Source: Liopterus haemorrhoidalis (lineage: Eukaryota > Arthropoda > Insecta > Coleoptera > Dytiscidae). From it: a DNA stretch of 64,000 nucleotides. The translations under genes were made by a program, and so were the position numbers. Shown in pieces: positions 1 to 11,772 of the stretch. The notes under the pieces were generated by a model, which saw only the letters and a list, made by a program, of their open reading frames with translations, was not told where the DNA came from and did not search any database. The DNA lies in contig OZ020613.1 of NCBI GenBank assembly GCA_963971575.1, positions 49,284,250 to 49,348,249 on the forward strand, read 5' to 3'. How positions within the stretch are numbered: position 1 is the stretch's first letter; each line of letters opens with the position of its first letter.

Positions 1-154
1 AGAAAATGACATTTTAAAATTATATTAACCTTAACCAAAAAATTGTAAGTATGAATTACAAACCTTAAACAAAACGGTCAAAAAGCACAATTTAAACGAT
101 GAAAGTAACTAGATTGCAAAATCAAGTTCCGCCTAAACGTTTGTAATAGCCTAT
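1..154. repeat. Tc1-like MITE, truncated copy (family M1)
   Basis: The window opens inside a sequence that matches, with scattered substitutions, the right half of the complete MITE at 40439-40845, ending in a degenerate copy of its terminal inverted repeat (around 125-152). A third partial copy lies at 30140-30235. The match includes the shared AAAATGACATTTTAAAAT start and the GTTCCGC...AACGTTT terminal segment. The left half lies outside the window. Confidence 0.75.
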
Positions 155-247
155 ATTGCTCCAATTTCTTAGTAATATAGAAAATATCAAGAATGTTTGC
201 ATAATAAAGCAGGTTAATTTTGTGACACAATTCACCTTTGATAAGAG

Positions 248-254
<7 letters not shown>

Positions 255-325
<71 letters not shown>
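255..325. repeat. (AT)n microsatellite
   Basis: About 35 uninterrupted AT dinucleotides. The LTR retrotransposon that follows was inserted at its right edge, and the same AT sequence resumes after its 3' LTR (4486-4497). Open frames of alternating Ile-Tyr across it are not genes. Confidence 0.95.
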
Positions 326-329
<4 letters not shown>

Positions 330-591
330 AGCATCTAGCCTTCCACGAAGCCCTGTTACGTCACCATAAAATGTTATCTAGATGCCATCCGTAATCGGGA
401 CCCACTAATGATGACGACTCATTAACGATAACGATGACGGCTCATTACACTAATTGGTTTTTATAAAACACAAATAGAATTTGATAGAGAGATCAGATGT
501 TTTCTTACGTTGTAAGAGTGAATACCTAGAATAAAATAGTCTGTGAACAACTTGACTTTTATTTAAACAATAAATCCCTTATTTGTTTACA
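326..591 (+). repeat. 5' LTR
   Basis: 266-bp repeat matching 4220-4485. It begins TGTTAGCATCTAG and ends TTGTTTACA. An AATAAA-type signal is present near its end (around 570). Confidence 0.9.
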
Positions 592-614
592 TCAGAAGTG
601 GGATCGAGTTGACG
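592..614 (+). promoter_or_regulatory. Primer-binding-site-like sequence
   Basis: Directly after the left LTR comes TCAGAAGTGGGATCGAG. The gypsy element at 33592-36973 has a closely similar TCTCAGAAGCGGGATTG in the same place after its own 5' LTR (minus strand). The position and the shared sequence suggest the tRNA-primer site. I cannot name the tRNA from the sequence alone. Confidence 0.5.
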
Positions 615-2796
615 TTTCTGCATGTGAATGGGATTCATGCACGTCTTAATAATATTTTGTTATTTTATTGGGATCTTGCTTTGATGCATTTTTGCAGTGT
701 TTTGTTTAAATTGTTAATTTGATGATTAAGTGACAAATAGTGATGTGATAAATAATTACCTGTGTGCGTTGTTTCGGATATTATTGAATTTAAGTTTTTG
801 TGCTTGAAGAGTTACAAAAGTTAATCATGCAATTTTGTTCATGAAAAACTTATTTAATCAATTTGCGAAGGCGAACGTTCGAAAACGTTTCTGGTTGTGA
901 ATGGGAAAAATGGAACAAATGGGTATGAAAATATTGTTTGTCTAAGATAGTAGTTTGAAAGTGAAAAACGCAAGTGATACCTTTCAATTATTGCAAATAA
1001 TAAGTGATTATGGTGGAACACATTGGTGGAACTTCCACCGTGGAAGGAAAACGAAACGTTTGAAAACGATTTCCGACGTTTTAGATGAAACACTTTTCAG
1101 GCTATAATTTTTCAAGTATTATTCGTGCTATCAAACTAGTTACGTCTGGTAAAGCTATTTCCTAATAGAATTTATACTTAGTGATTGACAACAGATTGAG
1201 GTGCAGTTAAGACGAAATAGCAAATGTATTGATGAAAATTATCAAAATTGACAAGCGTTGTTTTATTTAGGGACAAACAACTTACATGCAGGAAAATCTT
1301 TAGATACTGAATAAAATGGTTCCTGTAATGAAGAAGAAATACAAAAAAATTGTCAGAAGGGACGAGCGGTATTCTGTTTATGGACAAATTATATGAAGGT
1401 AATGGTTAGAACATGAGTAAAGTGGTAAGAGAAGTTTTATTAGTTTGATTATGTGGCACGTATTAGTCGATGCTTACTGAAAAGGTTAAACAACAAACGA
1501 GACGAACGATAAAAATTAGTCATGAGGAAAATTAGAAATCAATTAAAATTATTTAAAATTAAGAGTAATACGATTTGAGTTAAGAGATCAATTATTTGAA
1601 ATTTGTATTAGAGTTTTAAAACTTGAGATATCCTATTTTGATATGTGAGTTTTGAGTTTAGAGATCTAAGTTCTGATGATTGAGTTTAAACTTTGATAAG
1701 AATTAGAAATTTGTATTCAGAATGACAAACGGCAGATCACTGATATTAGAAATGCGAAATACGAGAGTTACCTTTTATGATTTTACATGCGACCAATAGA
1801 TGGCAAGATTGAATTGTGTCATTGCTATATTCGTAAAATTTGACATTTGTTATTGTGAAATCGGTAGCAGCTTATAAATTGACCGAGTAGTTTGTTGACA
1901 GTGATGCGTAGAAGTTGAAATGTTCTAGCGTGAATTTGGATAAAGTACGTTAGTCATAGTAAGGGCTGAACTACACTACAAGATGCAAATAAATTTTCTG
2001 ATATCATTGCAAGGCTAAAATAAAGGATAAATGAAAGATGGTACGGAAATTTGGCACCAAATAATAAGAGAATAATGAGGTATGCTATTTCTAATTCGTT
2101 CTTGGTAATTTAGAAATTTTGCATAAAGACTTAACAAGGTAATTCAAAGAGTGTTATTATTATTGTGAGTATTCTAAAAAGAAAAGGTTTTGAAATTTCA
2201 GAGAACTAGCTTTTACAGAGTTACAAATTAAAAAATAATAATGTTTTAAATCTAATGAATGTTACATTTTTAGTTCTTCCAGGTTCAATAATACAGGAGT
2301 ACCAAGTTGAGTCTGTAACTGATGTGGTGGTTGTGGATACACAGATAAATATAGGCAAGCGAAAGGTGTCGAAGGTGTCTCGTAAGGTGTCAAATATGTC
2401 TTGGCCGTAAGTCTGTACTAATGATACACATTTGATGAAAATGCCAATATAAACAGAGAGAGAGAGAGAGAATTTAAAATTAATGCACATTGCTTGCGCA
2501 GATCTTTTGATACAGTTATTGCAGGTATTAGTGCCAGGAGGTAAATTCATTAAATTTGTTCTTCATTCCTTGGAGAACTCCAACAAGGACTAAAATAGTG
2601 AGAACCGTAGCATTCTACTTAATTTTACTTGTTTTGACAATACGCTTGATAGCAGATAAAGTCGCAGTTTACCAGAACTAGAAAATGAAATCAAGCCCTT
2701 TTGCGCGATTTAACACCATTACGGAATCGACTTGATCGCGAAAGAGTTTAGAGAACAATGAGAGATAATCGTGGCTTTGAAAACGCTAACCGAAAA

Positions 2797-3079
2797 AGGC
2801 GAGATACTTTACGGTTTTCGTTGGGAGATTTTGTGCTGACACATAGGGATTCCAAATTGTACATCAGTAAAAACAGATTACGAGCTTTTGGGTCCCTACG
2901 AAGTACTTAAATGCTTAGATAAAGGTCGATACGAGTTGATGAAAGTTGTTACGAATTTCATCACTAAGGCAGCGAAGGGACTAGTAAGTCGGTGGCCTGA
3001 AAGTTGGGTGGTGAGCTGTGATATGAAATACCTCATCGAGATGTTCGAATCTGATGAGTCAGGTAACTTTCAATACTAA
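2797..3079 (+). pseudogene. Integrase C-terminal (GPY/F) remnant 1
   Basis: The frame reads like the end of a Ty3/gypsy integrase: a GDFVLTHRD segment followed, after a one-base frame change near 2887, by GPYEVLKCLDKGRYEL. This is the GPY/F module found after the integrase core in many gypsy elements. The catalytic core is absent. It lies in the interior of the non-autonomous LTR element and is not functional. Confidence 0.6.
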
Positions 3080-3321
3080 GTATTAGTTGATCAGTTGTAT
3101 TTTGTCTTTTTAGGGTGGTTGGATTACCACTGGCAGATTAGTCAGTTTCTGGGATAATAAAGTAGAAACTGGTCTAATAGTTGATCTCTTACGGCCAGAG
3201 TTGTGCCGTTGGAGGAGATTTCTCAACATTAATCGTTTTATTTTTTAGAACAACAGCCCTCGACTTTTTACAGCATTCGAGTTCTGCAGACCATGTTCCT
3301 GGAAAAGACTAGGAGATGACA

Positions 3322-3483
3322 GGCGGCGCTTCGAGAGCGGAAGCTATCCGTTATGGAATTGGAGAAAAAGTATTAGTAGAAGACATACAATTGACCGGTA
3401 GCGGCAAGTTGGGGGCCAAGCTTCTAGGGCCTTATGAAGTTTTGAGTGTAAGGGCGAACGATCGCTATTTATGTAGCGCTTAA
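3322..3483 (+). pseudogene. Integrase C-terminal (GPY/F) remnant 2
   Basis: A second, distinct integrase tail in one open frame ending at the TAA at 3481: EKVLVED, then GKLGAKLLGPYEVL and NDRYLC. It lies only 250-500 bp after remnant 1 and differs from it in sequence, so the interior holds tails of two different ancestors, or an old divergent duplication. No core domain precedes it. Confidence 0.6.
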
Positions 3484-3574
3484 ACCGCACGAAGGTAACT
3501 GATTATGTTGAGAATAACTAGAATGGTAAAAGACATTTTATTGCTTTCATAAAATGATAAGGCACTGAGTATGA

Positions 3575-4075
3575 AGCAGCGACAGTCACTGAGCTTGTTG
3601 AGTACCGCAAGACACACTGGTCGTTTTTGCTTTGTGAAGGCACCGAGTATAAAGAAGCGACAGTCACTGAGCTTGTTGGGTACTGTAGACAATCTGTAAT
3701 GAAATAAATGGATAGTTGAGTTAATAATTGATAGCTTGTCGAGTACCGCAAGACACACTGGTCGTGTTGAGGGCAGTTGAACGATCAGGGACCGTCTCTG
3801 CTAGTTGAGAGCAGTTGAACGGTCAGGGATCGTCTCTGCCAGTTGAACGATAAGGGACCGTCTCTGCCAGTTGAGAGCAGTTGAACGGTCAGGTATCGTC
3901 TAGGTTAAGACCATGGTCTATATGTAGATTGAATGAGGGCCCTCGAATGTGGTGTGGATCTTAAATGGTCAATGGTGTGGATCTGAAATGGTCAATGGTG
4001 TGGATCTTAAATGATCAGGGATCTTAAATGGTCAGGGACCTTAAAAGGTCAATGATATTGGACCTTAAATCTTTT
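3575..4075. repeat. Short imperfect tandem repeats in LTR element interior
   Basis: Three kinds of reiteration are visible. A GACAGTCACTGAGCTTGTTG unit occurs near 3580 and 3660, with matching GAGTACCGCAAGACACACTG blocks near 3600 and 3740. Four AGTTGAACG(G/A)T repeats with CGTCTCTGCC spacers lie at 3765-3905. TGGTCAATGGTGTGGATCT repeats lie at 3955-4060. They show no coding potential. Confidence 0.7.
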
Positions 4076-4219
4076 CTTTTTCCTTAAATCTTTTTGAAGA
4101 TTGTTTCAGACTATTCTAAGGCCTACATGATCATCCCCTGATGTCATCTACCACATCATCATTTATCAGATATTCGTCTACAGAAAGGACGTGAGGACAC
4201 GCCAGGAGTAGGACGGCCG

Positions 4220-4485
4220 TGTTAGCATCTAGCCTTCCACGAAGCCCTGTTACGTCACCATAAAATGTTATCTAGATGCCATCCGTAATCGGGACCCACT
4301 AATGATGACGACTCATTAACGATAACGATGACGGCTCATTACACTAATTGGTTTTTATAAAACACAAATAGAATTTGATAGAGAGATCAGATGTTTTCTT
4401 ACGTTGTAAGAGTGAATACCTAGAATAAAATAGTCTGTGAACAACTTGACTTTTATTTAAACAATAAATCCCTTATTTGTTTACA
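4220..4485 (+). repeat. 3' LTR
   Basis: 266-bp partner of 326-591, with no mismatch seen. The sequence before it (CCAGGAGTAGGACGGCCG) resembles the pre-LTR segment of the gypsy element on the minus strand above 33803 and is not a clear polypurine tract. Confidence 0.9.
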
Positions 4486-4529
4486 TATATATATATATTT
4501 TCATCATTACATTAATTAAAAAAATACGT

Positions 4530-4605
4530 CACTGTTATTCACGTATCACTAAGTCTTCTTTCAGGTACCACTAGTGATACGCGTACCACCGGTTGAGAAT
4601 CACTG
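4530..4605. repeat. hAT transposon terminus (fragment)
   Basis: Read on the minus strand from 4605 the sequence starts CAGTGATTCTCAACCGGTGG followed by TACGCGTA and an inner TACCAC repeat. This is the type of end seen in hAT elements whose inverted repeats begin CAGTGGTTCTCAACC. No partner end was found, so this is a solo end. Confidence 0.5.
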
Positions 4606-5102
4606 GTATAAACCATTCATATGTTATTTTGTTTTTTATTATGTTTAGAATGTGTAAAAAATAAATATTTCTCCTTATCGCTAACTTTTAATTCAGTCGC
4701 CACTTCATCCCATAAATTACGTGATTGATTACGGTTAAGGTAAGTTCTACATTTTTATCCCTTAACGATCTTCGATCAAAAATTAAAAATATTAATTTCT
4801 CAATATTCATTTTGTACACACAGACTGTACCACAGAGCAAGTAAAACAAGTGGACTCTACGGAGATTAGAACTGTACGTAGAAAGCATACTCGCGCGAAG
4901 AAAACAAACAAGTTTGAATTCAGATATTCGCGCGATTTATAACACACATATGTGTACTTCTACACCAGGGGTGGACAAACTTAATACTGGTATGATCGAC
5001 ATTAATTTTTCTTATTTACGCGCGATCGACTTCGAAAAATGGGTTAAATTAAAAACAAATAAAAATTTAATTAAGGGCTTTATTGATAATAATATATTAA
5101 AT

Positions 5103-5661
5103 CAGTGATGGGCGCGTAGAATACATGATGTAGACTAATGTAGATTATACGCGTAAACATGTCAAGTAGAATATGCCTTTGTTTACGTGTCGAATGTAGA
5201 ATGTAAACTGTACATGCGCAGTACGTTTAAATATAATATTGCAAATAATAGAATGGTGATAGTTTAAGTAGTTTACTTTAATGTTTATGTTTATTTCAAT
5301 TTTATGTAGTTCTAATTACATATATTGTTTCCAAAAATGTTATCTCACAAATCGTATGTTGTTATGGACAATATAAATTACTTGGGATCTGTCTGCATGA
5401 ACTACTAAAGTAAAATTAAAATTAAAAGTTAGTAGTTGTTTTAATCAGGAAGCTGTCAAAAATATTAAATTTGAGTTCTTTACTTCCTCTTCTGCTTAAA
5501 ACTGACGGTATTTTATTTTTTTATACGTTACATAACCTCATTTTTCATTGTTCTACGCTAGATTCTACGTGTCTACACAGTCTACACTTCTCTACGCTGT
5601 CTACGGTAAATTTACACGTAGACGTAAAAAATTCAAGTTTACGCGTAGACGCCCATCTCTG
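5103..5661. mobile_element. hAT-type MITE, 559 bp
   Basis: Inverted ends CAGTGATGGGCGCGTAGAA and (from 5661, inverted) CAGAGATGGGCGTCTACGCG, flanked by a perfect 8-bp duplication TATTAAAT (5095-5102 and 5662-5669). Internal subrepeats contain many GTAGAC/GTCTAC motifs. There is no coding capacity. It is nested in the larger hAT element. Confidence 0.9.
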
Positions 5662-5729
5662 TATTAAATACATTGTATTTACAATTTTGTGCAATGTACT
5701 TTATTGATAAATATTTTGGATTAATTTTT

Positions 5730-6250
5730 TTATGTAGATACGTGACATTCCATTTCATCAACAAGTCTTGTAAAGTTAGGTTTGTAATCACTGATGCATA
5801 ATAGAATAGATGCAATTAAGTGGTCATCAGACAGAGAGCTCCTAAATTGCGATTTGATGTATTTCATTTGAGAAAACGCTGCTTCACATAGATAAGTGGA
5901 ACCAAAAAATGCAAATATCTTCATTGCCACCGATCTCAATAATGGATATTTTTCTTCTGGTAATAAATTCCAAAAATAATTTTCATTTGCACGTGCTTTC
6001 AGAATTATATCTGCATTGTTAAAATTTCTAACTCTAGATCCGATGAATTCAATTGAAAAGTATGAGCTAGATTTGATGAAATATCCTCGTTATCGAATTC
6101 TCCAAAAGGAAATAAAATAAATTCAAAAATCGGTTGAAGATTATTGAGATTTGCAAATCATCTCTCAAATTCTTGATTAAAATTTTCCCGTTCAGAACAA
6201 AACATTTCAGTATTACAATCACCAGTAAGTTTAATATGTTTTTCTAAATA
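5730..6250 (-). pseudogene. hAT transposase, C-terminal part
   Basis: On the minus strand the frame reads as the C-terminal third of a GTF2IRD2/ZBED5/SCAND3-like hAT transposase. It includes an LLPEEKYPLLR segment and then FGSTYLCEAAFSQMKYIKS, the hAT dimerisation motif. Stops and small frame changes occur upstream of 5940; the last 69 residues are open. It continues the fragment at 11985-12626 from which the LINE insertion separated it. Non-functional. Confidence 0.85.
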
Positions 6251-6402
6251 TAATAATAAAATAAAATAATAAAATTAATAATAATAATAAAATTTCATTC
6301 TTACATGTGCATTCAAGTGTAACGGACGTGCAGTAGTGTGCAGTCTCTATCAGCTAGCTGAGTTCAGTGTTGTGTTTAAATTATTTAAGAATAAAATAAA
6401 AT

Positions 6403-7080
6403 ATGCCTCCAAAAGCATCAAAAATTACGAAGGAAGTAGAGGCTGCCGACAGTATTGGCATTAATACTTCCGACGTGGAAAAGTTAGTTAAGGATATTTT
6501 AAAATCGCCGGCAGTCCTTAACGAGTTTACTAAAACCCTGACCAACATGATCGTTAAGCAACTGGAGTTACAGCAGGAGGAGCTTAAAAATCAGGTACAA
6601 AATCTGGAAGTCAAACTTAAAGAAAAAGACGCACAACTAAGAGGGGTGCAAGAACGAGTCCAGGAGCTGGAGCAGTACTCCAGACGTAATTCCTTACGTA
6701 TCTTCGGGATACCGGAGACCCCCAGGGAAGATACCGAAAACATCATCCTGGACACTCTGAACCTAAATCTTGGCATCACCCTTCATCATAACTCCATAGA
6801 CAGGGTGCACCGGGCGGGTAAGGTTCGCGCGGGAAAAAACAGAGCTGTCCTTATCAAATTTACAAGCTATAGAGCATGCGCTAGTGTGTACAGTCTTAAA
6901 GCTAAATTAAAGGGCACAGGCATAGTGATAAGGGAGGACCTAACGCCGTACAATGTCAATTTATTAAATTTAGCCAGCCAAAAATATGGACATAAAAATA
7001 CTTGGTCGCGAGATGGGAAAATTTTTTGCAAGTCAGAACATAGAATCTTCAGGATCTATTGTGCAAGTGACTTGCACTAA
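6403..7080 (+). CDS. LINE ORF1 protein (RNA-binding chaperone)
   Basis: A 225-aa protein with the layout of L1-type ORF1p: a basic N-terminus, a coiled coil at about residues 50-90 rich in Gln, Glu, Lys and Leu, then an RRM-like region. The motif LEQYSRRNSLRIFGIP marks its first strand, followed by DRVHRAGK and a C-terminal domain with VIREDLTPYN. Proteins of this kind trimerise through the coiled coil and coat the element RNA. The start at 6403 is the first ATG after the 5' UTR and precedes the conserved region. The frame is intact, and the stop TAA is at 7078-7080. ORF2 follows about 1.9 kb downstream. Confidence 0.85.
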   Translation: MPPKASKITKEVEAADSIGINTSDVEKLVKDILKSPAVLNEFTKTLTNMIVKQLELQQEELKNQVQNLEVKLKEKDAQLRGVQERVQELEQYSRRNSLRIFGIPETPREDTENIILDTLNLNLGITLHHNSIDRVHRAGKVRAGKNRAVLIKFTSYRACASVYSLKAKLKGTGIVIREDLTPYNVNLLNLASQKYGHKNTWSRDGKIFCKSEHRIFRIYCASDLH

Positions 7081-8974
7081 TTTCCTAACTCGGTCATGCT
7101 CGCTATTCTGTTTCATTCTATATTTTATTTTTATTTTGTCTTATTTTTATTATTTTTATTATTATTCATATCTTGTTTTATTGTTATACTGAATTCAACA
7201 AAATCTCTCAAGCCAACTTATGTTCATGATGTTTTCATAAATTATTTCATTTTTATTATTGTTACGCTTATTTCATTACATCGCTTTTGGTTATTATTGA
7301 TATTATTATTGTTGAATTCAATATAATAATTTTTAACTTTACTCTTATCGTATTTATTTGTATTTATTACCATTGTATGTACTTTTTTGTATTTTTTTTT
7401 ATCTACACTGTTTATTCTTTTTTTATTTTTTTTTTATTTTAGATTTTATTTCATATTTTTATTTAATTTTATCTCGTGTTTTTTTTTTTTTTTTATTTAT
7501 TTATTTATTCATTTATTTTTTATTTGTCTCTATTGGTTTTATTCATACATTTTGCCAGAGTCGTAACTGGGGTATGGCCAATGCACTTCTGCCATAGGCG
7601 CCTACGAGAAATGTTACTCGAATTTATAGGCTCTATACTTAACCAAAATAAAAAAAAAAGAATAATAAAAATACTATATAAATGACTTTCACATATTTAA
7701 ATAATTTAATATTAGCTTATCTTTTGCATATATGTACCTATATTTAAAATACTATAAATATATGTATATTTTAAATTTTTTCTTAACATCCAAAATTTTC
7801 CAATTTCGACTTTATTATCAAAAGTCCCAAACCAATTTGCTAGGTGCACTAATTATTAATACTTTGGCCTGTCATTATTTATTATTTACCAATATAATAA
7901 GTTATCGGTTAAATAAATGTATTAAAAAAAAAAATTAAATGCGCCATTTTTTTTTTTTTTTTTTTACCTGGCCATTGACGCCTTAGGTCCTTGTTACGGC
8001 ACTGCATTTTGTTATTTACTACTTCTAGTTTTACTTCCATTGAATTCAATAAATATGTGATTTTATTACGATTTTTTTTTCTTGATAATTATTAACTGTA
8101 TTATTGAATTCAATATAATATGTTATATATTTTATTTCATTTTAACATATGAGCCTTCATCTGTTACAGATACAGAGCGATCTACAATTCTTGTCCGTTA
8201 TTTTTAAAGGAACACTATTATTAAATGAATTATTAAATGAACACAACAGGTATTAAGTTAGGAACACATATTTTCTTTGTTTCTCGGGTGAGTTCGGGCA
8301 AACGAAGTAATCTGATTGGTTCTTTGTTAAATTGGGATTTTCAGCTGTGGATTAGAACACAGTTTTAATATTTTTTAAACTCATTGTTTACTGTTATGTA
8401 ACTGACAAGAAATTATGATCGCACGGTATATACTTTAAGAAAATGTTTTTATTTATAGCTCTATTTATTTATACTATTGTATTTTGCTTTTTATTTAACT
8501 TTATTCTATTGTTATTCACCAAAAATTGTTTTCAAGTTGGACTTCCCACTTACAAATGTGTTTCAATGATTCTAGTCTCTGATGTAAATACTAGTTACTA
8601 GTTTATTTAATGTATTCTGCCTGGACTGCATGCAATGTACATAGTGGCACCTTCATTTTTATTTATTTTTTTATTTTATTTTTTTTGTTGTTTATTTATT
8701 TTTTTAAAGCAAATTACCTCTATTAGACTTGCTTTCTTCATTTCTATTTTTATTTCCATTCTGTTTTATAATAATTATTTTACAACATTAAATTCAGTTT
8801 TAACTTGTTTAATTCAATATTCAAATACTGTACTACAGCATCGATATTTTTCTCACGTAAATTAAATTCCTGGCTGCACACTGCACCGTGTTAATTTGAT
8901 CACAGGTATTAAATTTTGTACCTTACTATTGAGTACTTTAAATCTTTTTTATTTTTTAGATATTGCATTGCTAA
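7081..8974 (+). other. AT-rich spacer between LINE ORF1 and ORF2
   Basis: Nearly 1.9 kb without a convincing gene. It is dominated by T-rich runs (especially 7100-7540 and 8650-8780), with A- or T-runs around 7925-7970. Short Phe/Tyr/Ile-rich frames here are products of composition. A spacer this long is odd for a LINE, in which the ORFs usually overlap or nearly touch. It may contain a later insertion whose borders I cannot see. Confidence 0.6.
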
Positions 8975-11772
8975 GCATTAGTCATATTGTTCAACTTTTG
9001 TCACTTGAATATTAGGTCGTTGAACACGGATTTCGATCTATTTAGCTTATATGTTTCACAAAATTGTTATGATGTTATAGCTGTTACAGAGACTTGGCTC
9101 AAACCTGACGTAACAGATGACTGCTTCAACATAACAGGCTATCAGATAATAAGGGCCGATAGAGAAGGCATCATGCGTGGTGGTGGAGTTGCTATTTATA
9201 TCAGAAACAATTTACAAGTAAATATAATCTCGGATCTGCCTATCAGTAAGTATTTTGAGCAATTATGGATATCGCTTTGTATAAGTGGCAAAAAGATAGG
9301 TTTTGGAGTTGTATACAGGCCTCCCTATTATAACAACTTGCAACAGTTTTTTGATGATTTTGAAAGCACGATCACATTTGTCACCCCTTTAACAAATGCA
9401 TTGATTTATACCGGTGATTTTAATATCGATTTTCTCAATACTAACGACTACACAGCTCAAAATTTTAAATCATTAATTAATACTTACAATTTAACTCAAA
9501 TTATTACAGAACCTACCCGAATTACCTCTACGTCGGAAAGTTTAGTGGACTATATACTTGTTTCTGATACTAGTCTATGCAAAAGGTCGGGGGTAAAACA
9601 CGGGTTCTCCGACCATCGATTGATATTTTGCGAATTAACGCTTAAACGGTCTAAAAAGGAGTCTAAAACTATCAAATTTCGTGACTTTAACAACTTTGAT
9701 CATAACACTTTTGCCCAACATTTACTAAATCTAAACTGGTCCAACTTTTTCAATGCAACTAATATTAATGATAAAATACAACAATTTAATGAATATACAT
9801 TACATGCTTTCGATATTTTTGCACCCTTTAAAGAAATTAGAACTAAACACAAAAAAACCCCTTGGTTTACTGGTGTGTTAAAACAAATTATAAAATGCAG
9901 AAATGATGCGTTTACCAAATTTCGTAGAATTCGAACCCAGCAAGCCTGGCAAGATTACAAATCCCTTAGAAATTTTGCAACCACCGCTATACGTAATGAA
10001 AAAAAGGCCTTCTTGCAACAAGAAATTATCAAGGCTGGGAATAATCACTGGAAAGCTTTTAAAAACCTGGGAATTACTAGTAATCCTCCAAATAATTTGC
10101 CTTTTCATCTCCAGAACGCTAACGCCATTAATAACCAGTTTATTAACAATGTACCCACTCCTGCAATACCGCAAGAAACTCTAGAAAAATATTCAAATAA
10201 TAAATTCAACAATTCTTTTGTATTTTCTTTTAAACTGACGGACAGTAATATTATAGAAAAAATTATAAACTCACTAAAATCCAACTCATCCGGTGTCGAC
10301 GGAATTAATGCTTTATTGTTAAAATTAATAGTTCCTTCTCTTTTACCTCAAATTACACATATTATTAATTACTGCTTAAGTGAGGGTGTTTTTCCCAACG
10401 TTTGGAAACAAGCCATTGTTATTCCTTTACCAAAAAATAAAAATCCATTAAATTACGGCGATTTGCGCCCAATTAGTATTTTGCCTACTTTGTCAAAAGT
10501 TCTTGAAAAAATTATCAATTTACAAATTATGGAATACCTAAACAATTACTCTTTATTGCCCAAAAGCCAATCAGGCTTCAGACCCAATCACAGCACATCA
10601 ACCCTTTTATCTGTTACCGATGACATCATTAAAAACTGTGATAACAAGGAAATGACCATGTTCACTACCATAGATTACAGCAAAGCGTTCGACACTATTA
10701 ACCATAAACTTCTCATTGCGAAATTAAAATACTTGGGTTTCGATAATTTGGCAATAATATTTTTTAAAAATTATTTCACCTCTAGAAGCCAACAGGTATT
10801 ACTTAATAACTTAACATCAGACAGTTTAGCGATATTTAAAGGAATCCCACAAGGCGCGATATTAGGACCGATTTTATATTCTTTGTACACTTTTGATATC
10901 AGCTCGATATGTACTCATAGTCAAATACATCAATACGCGGATGATACTCAATTATACCTCTCGTTTTCACCAGAAAAATTTAATGAAGCCTTATCTTTCT
11001 TTCAAAATGAAATAAATGCACTATGTAAATATTCTTCCGATCATGGCCTTACAATTAATGAGTCAAAATCACACATCATGCTGTATGGTAACAAATACTT
11101 GAAAAGTAATTTAGTTCCGAATTTCAATATATATATATCAATCACTCCAAGTTGCAACTAACGAATTCATGTAAAAATTTAGGTATTATACTAGATACCG
11201 AACTAAAATTCAAAGAATATATAAGTTTGTTAATGAAGCGTGCATTTCTTGCACTAAAAAAACTATTTATGAACCGTTTCGTGCTAACCAAAAAACACAA
11301 ACAAATACTATGTGACAGTCTCGTCCTATCGATCTTTAATTACTGTGACACGATTTACGGACCTTCCCTGTCGTATTTCGATTCGAGGCGAATTCAAAAA
11401 GTGCAAAATTACTGTGTACGTTTCATATTAGGACTAAAGAAAAGGGAACCTACTTCCCAACACCTGAAGAAGTTAGGATGGTTAAACATGTCTGAAAGAA
11501 GACACTTGCATTACGCATGTTTCATTCACAAAATATTAAGCACAAACGAACCTAGCTACTTAGTCGAAAAAATCATTAAAAGATCTCAAATTAACAGTAA
11601 AAATACTAGGAACTCTCACATGATACATATTCCCAAACACCGAACAACCTTATTCAAAAAATCATTTTCGTACAACGCTGCCACGATATACAACTCCATT
11701 CCGAAAAATCTTAAGTCTCTTAAAATTGCCCAATTCAAAAAGCGACTCCGCCAGCAAATGGTCCCAATGTGA
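8975..11772 (+). pseudogene. LINE ORF2: endonuclease plus reverse transcriptase (one frameshift)
   Basis: The frame carries an AP-type endonuclease (CHLNIRSLN near the start, AVTETWL, GDFNIDF, SDHRLIFCEL) and a reverse transcriptase (SSGVDGI, DLRPISILP, SGFRPNHST, DYSKAFDTINH, GIPQGAILGPILY, and the catalytic QYADDTQLYL). It stops at 11159-11161. The rest of the protein (NSCKNLGIILD, MKRAFLALKKLF and the C-terminal domain) continues in another frame to the TGA at 11770-11772. The shift falls in an (AT)n run at about 11127-11138, so slippage or an assembly error could explain it. No ATG lies between the upstream stop (8972-8974) and the endonuclease motifs; the first in-frame ATG, near 9172, is already inside the domain. 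Confidence 0.85.

Larger units (their letters stand above)
326..4485 (+). mobile_element. Non-autonomous LTR retrotransposon with identical LTRs
   Basis: Two 266-bp direct repeats (326-591 and 4220-4485), identical as far as I can read, start with TG and end with CA and bound a 3.6-kb interior. TATA flanks both sides, compatible with a 4-bp target duplication but uninformative because the target is an AT repeat. The interior has no intact gag or pol. It keeps two separate remnants of the integrase GPY/F tail (about 2797-3079 and 3322-3483) and several short tandem repeats. Identical LTRs imply a recent insertion, so the element was probably mobilised by proteins from another Ty3/gypsy element. 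Plus orientation is inferred from the integrase remnants and the PBS-like sequence after the left LTR. Confidence 0.9.

Noticed and set aside
122..338. Open frames of repeated Ile-Tyr on both strands
   Set aside because: They are translations of the (AT)n microsatellite. The same applies to frames at 47819-48052 and 63287-63493 where these cross AT repeats.
7358..8865. Phe/Tyr/Leu-rich open frames between the LINE ORFs (possible membrane proteins)
   Set aside because: They follow T-rich runs and overlap in several frames; the composition explains them.
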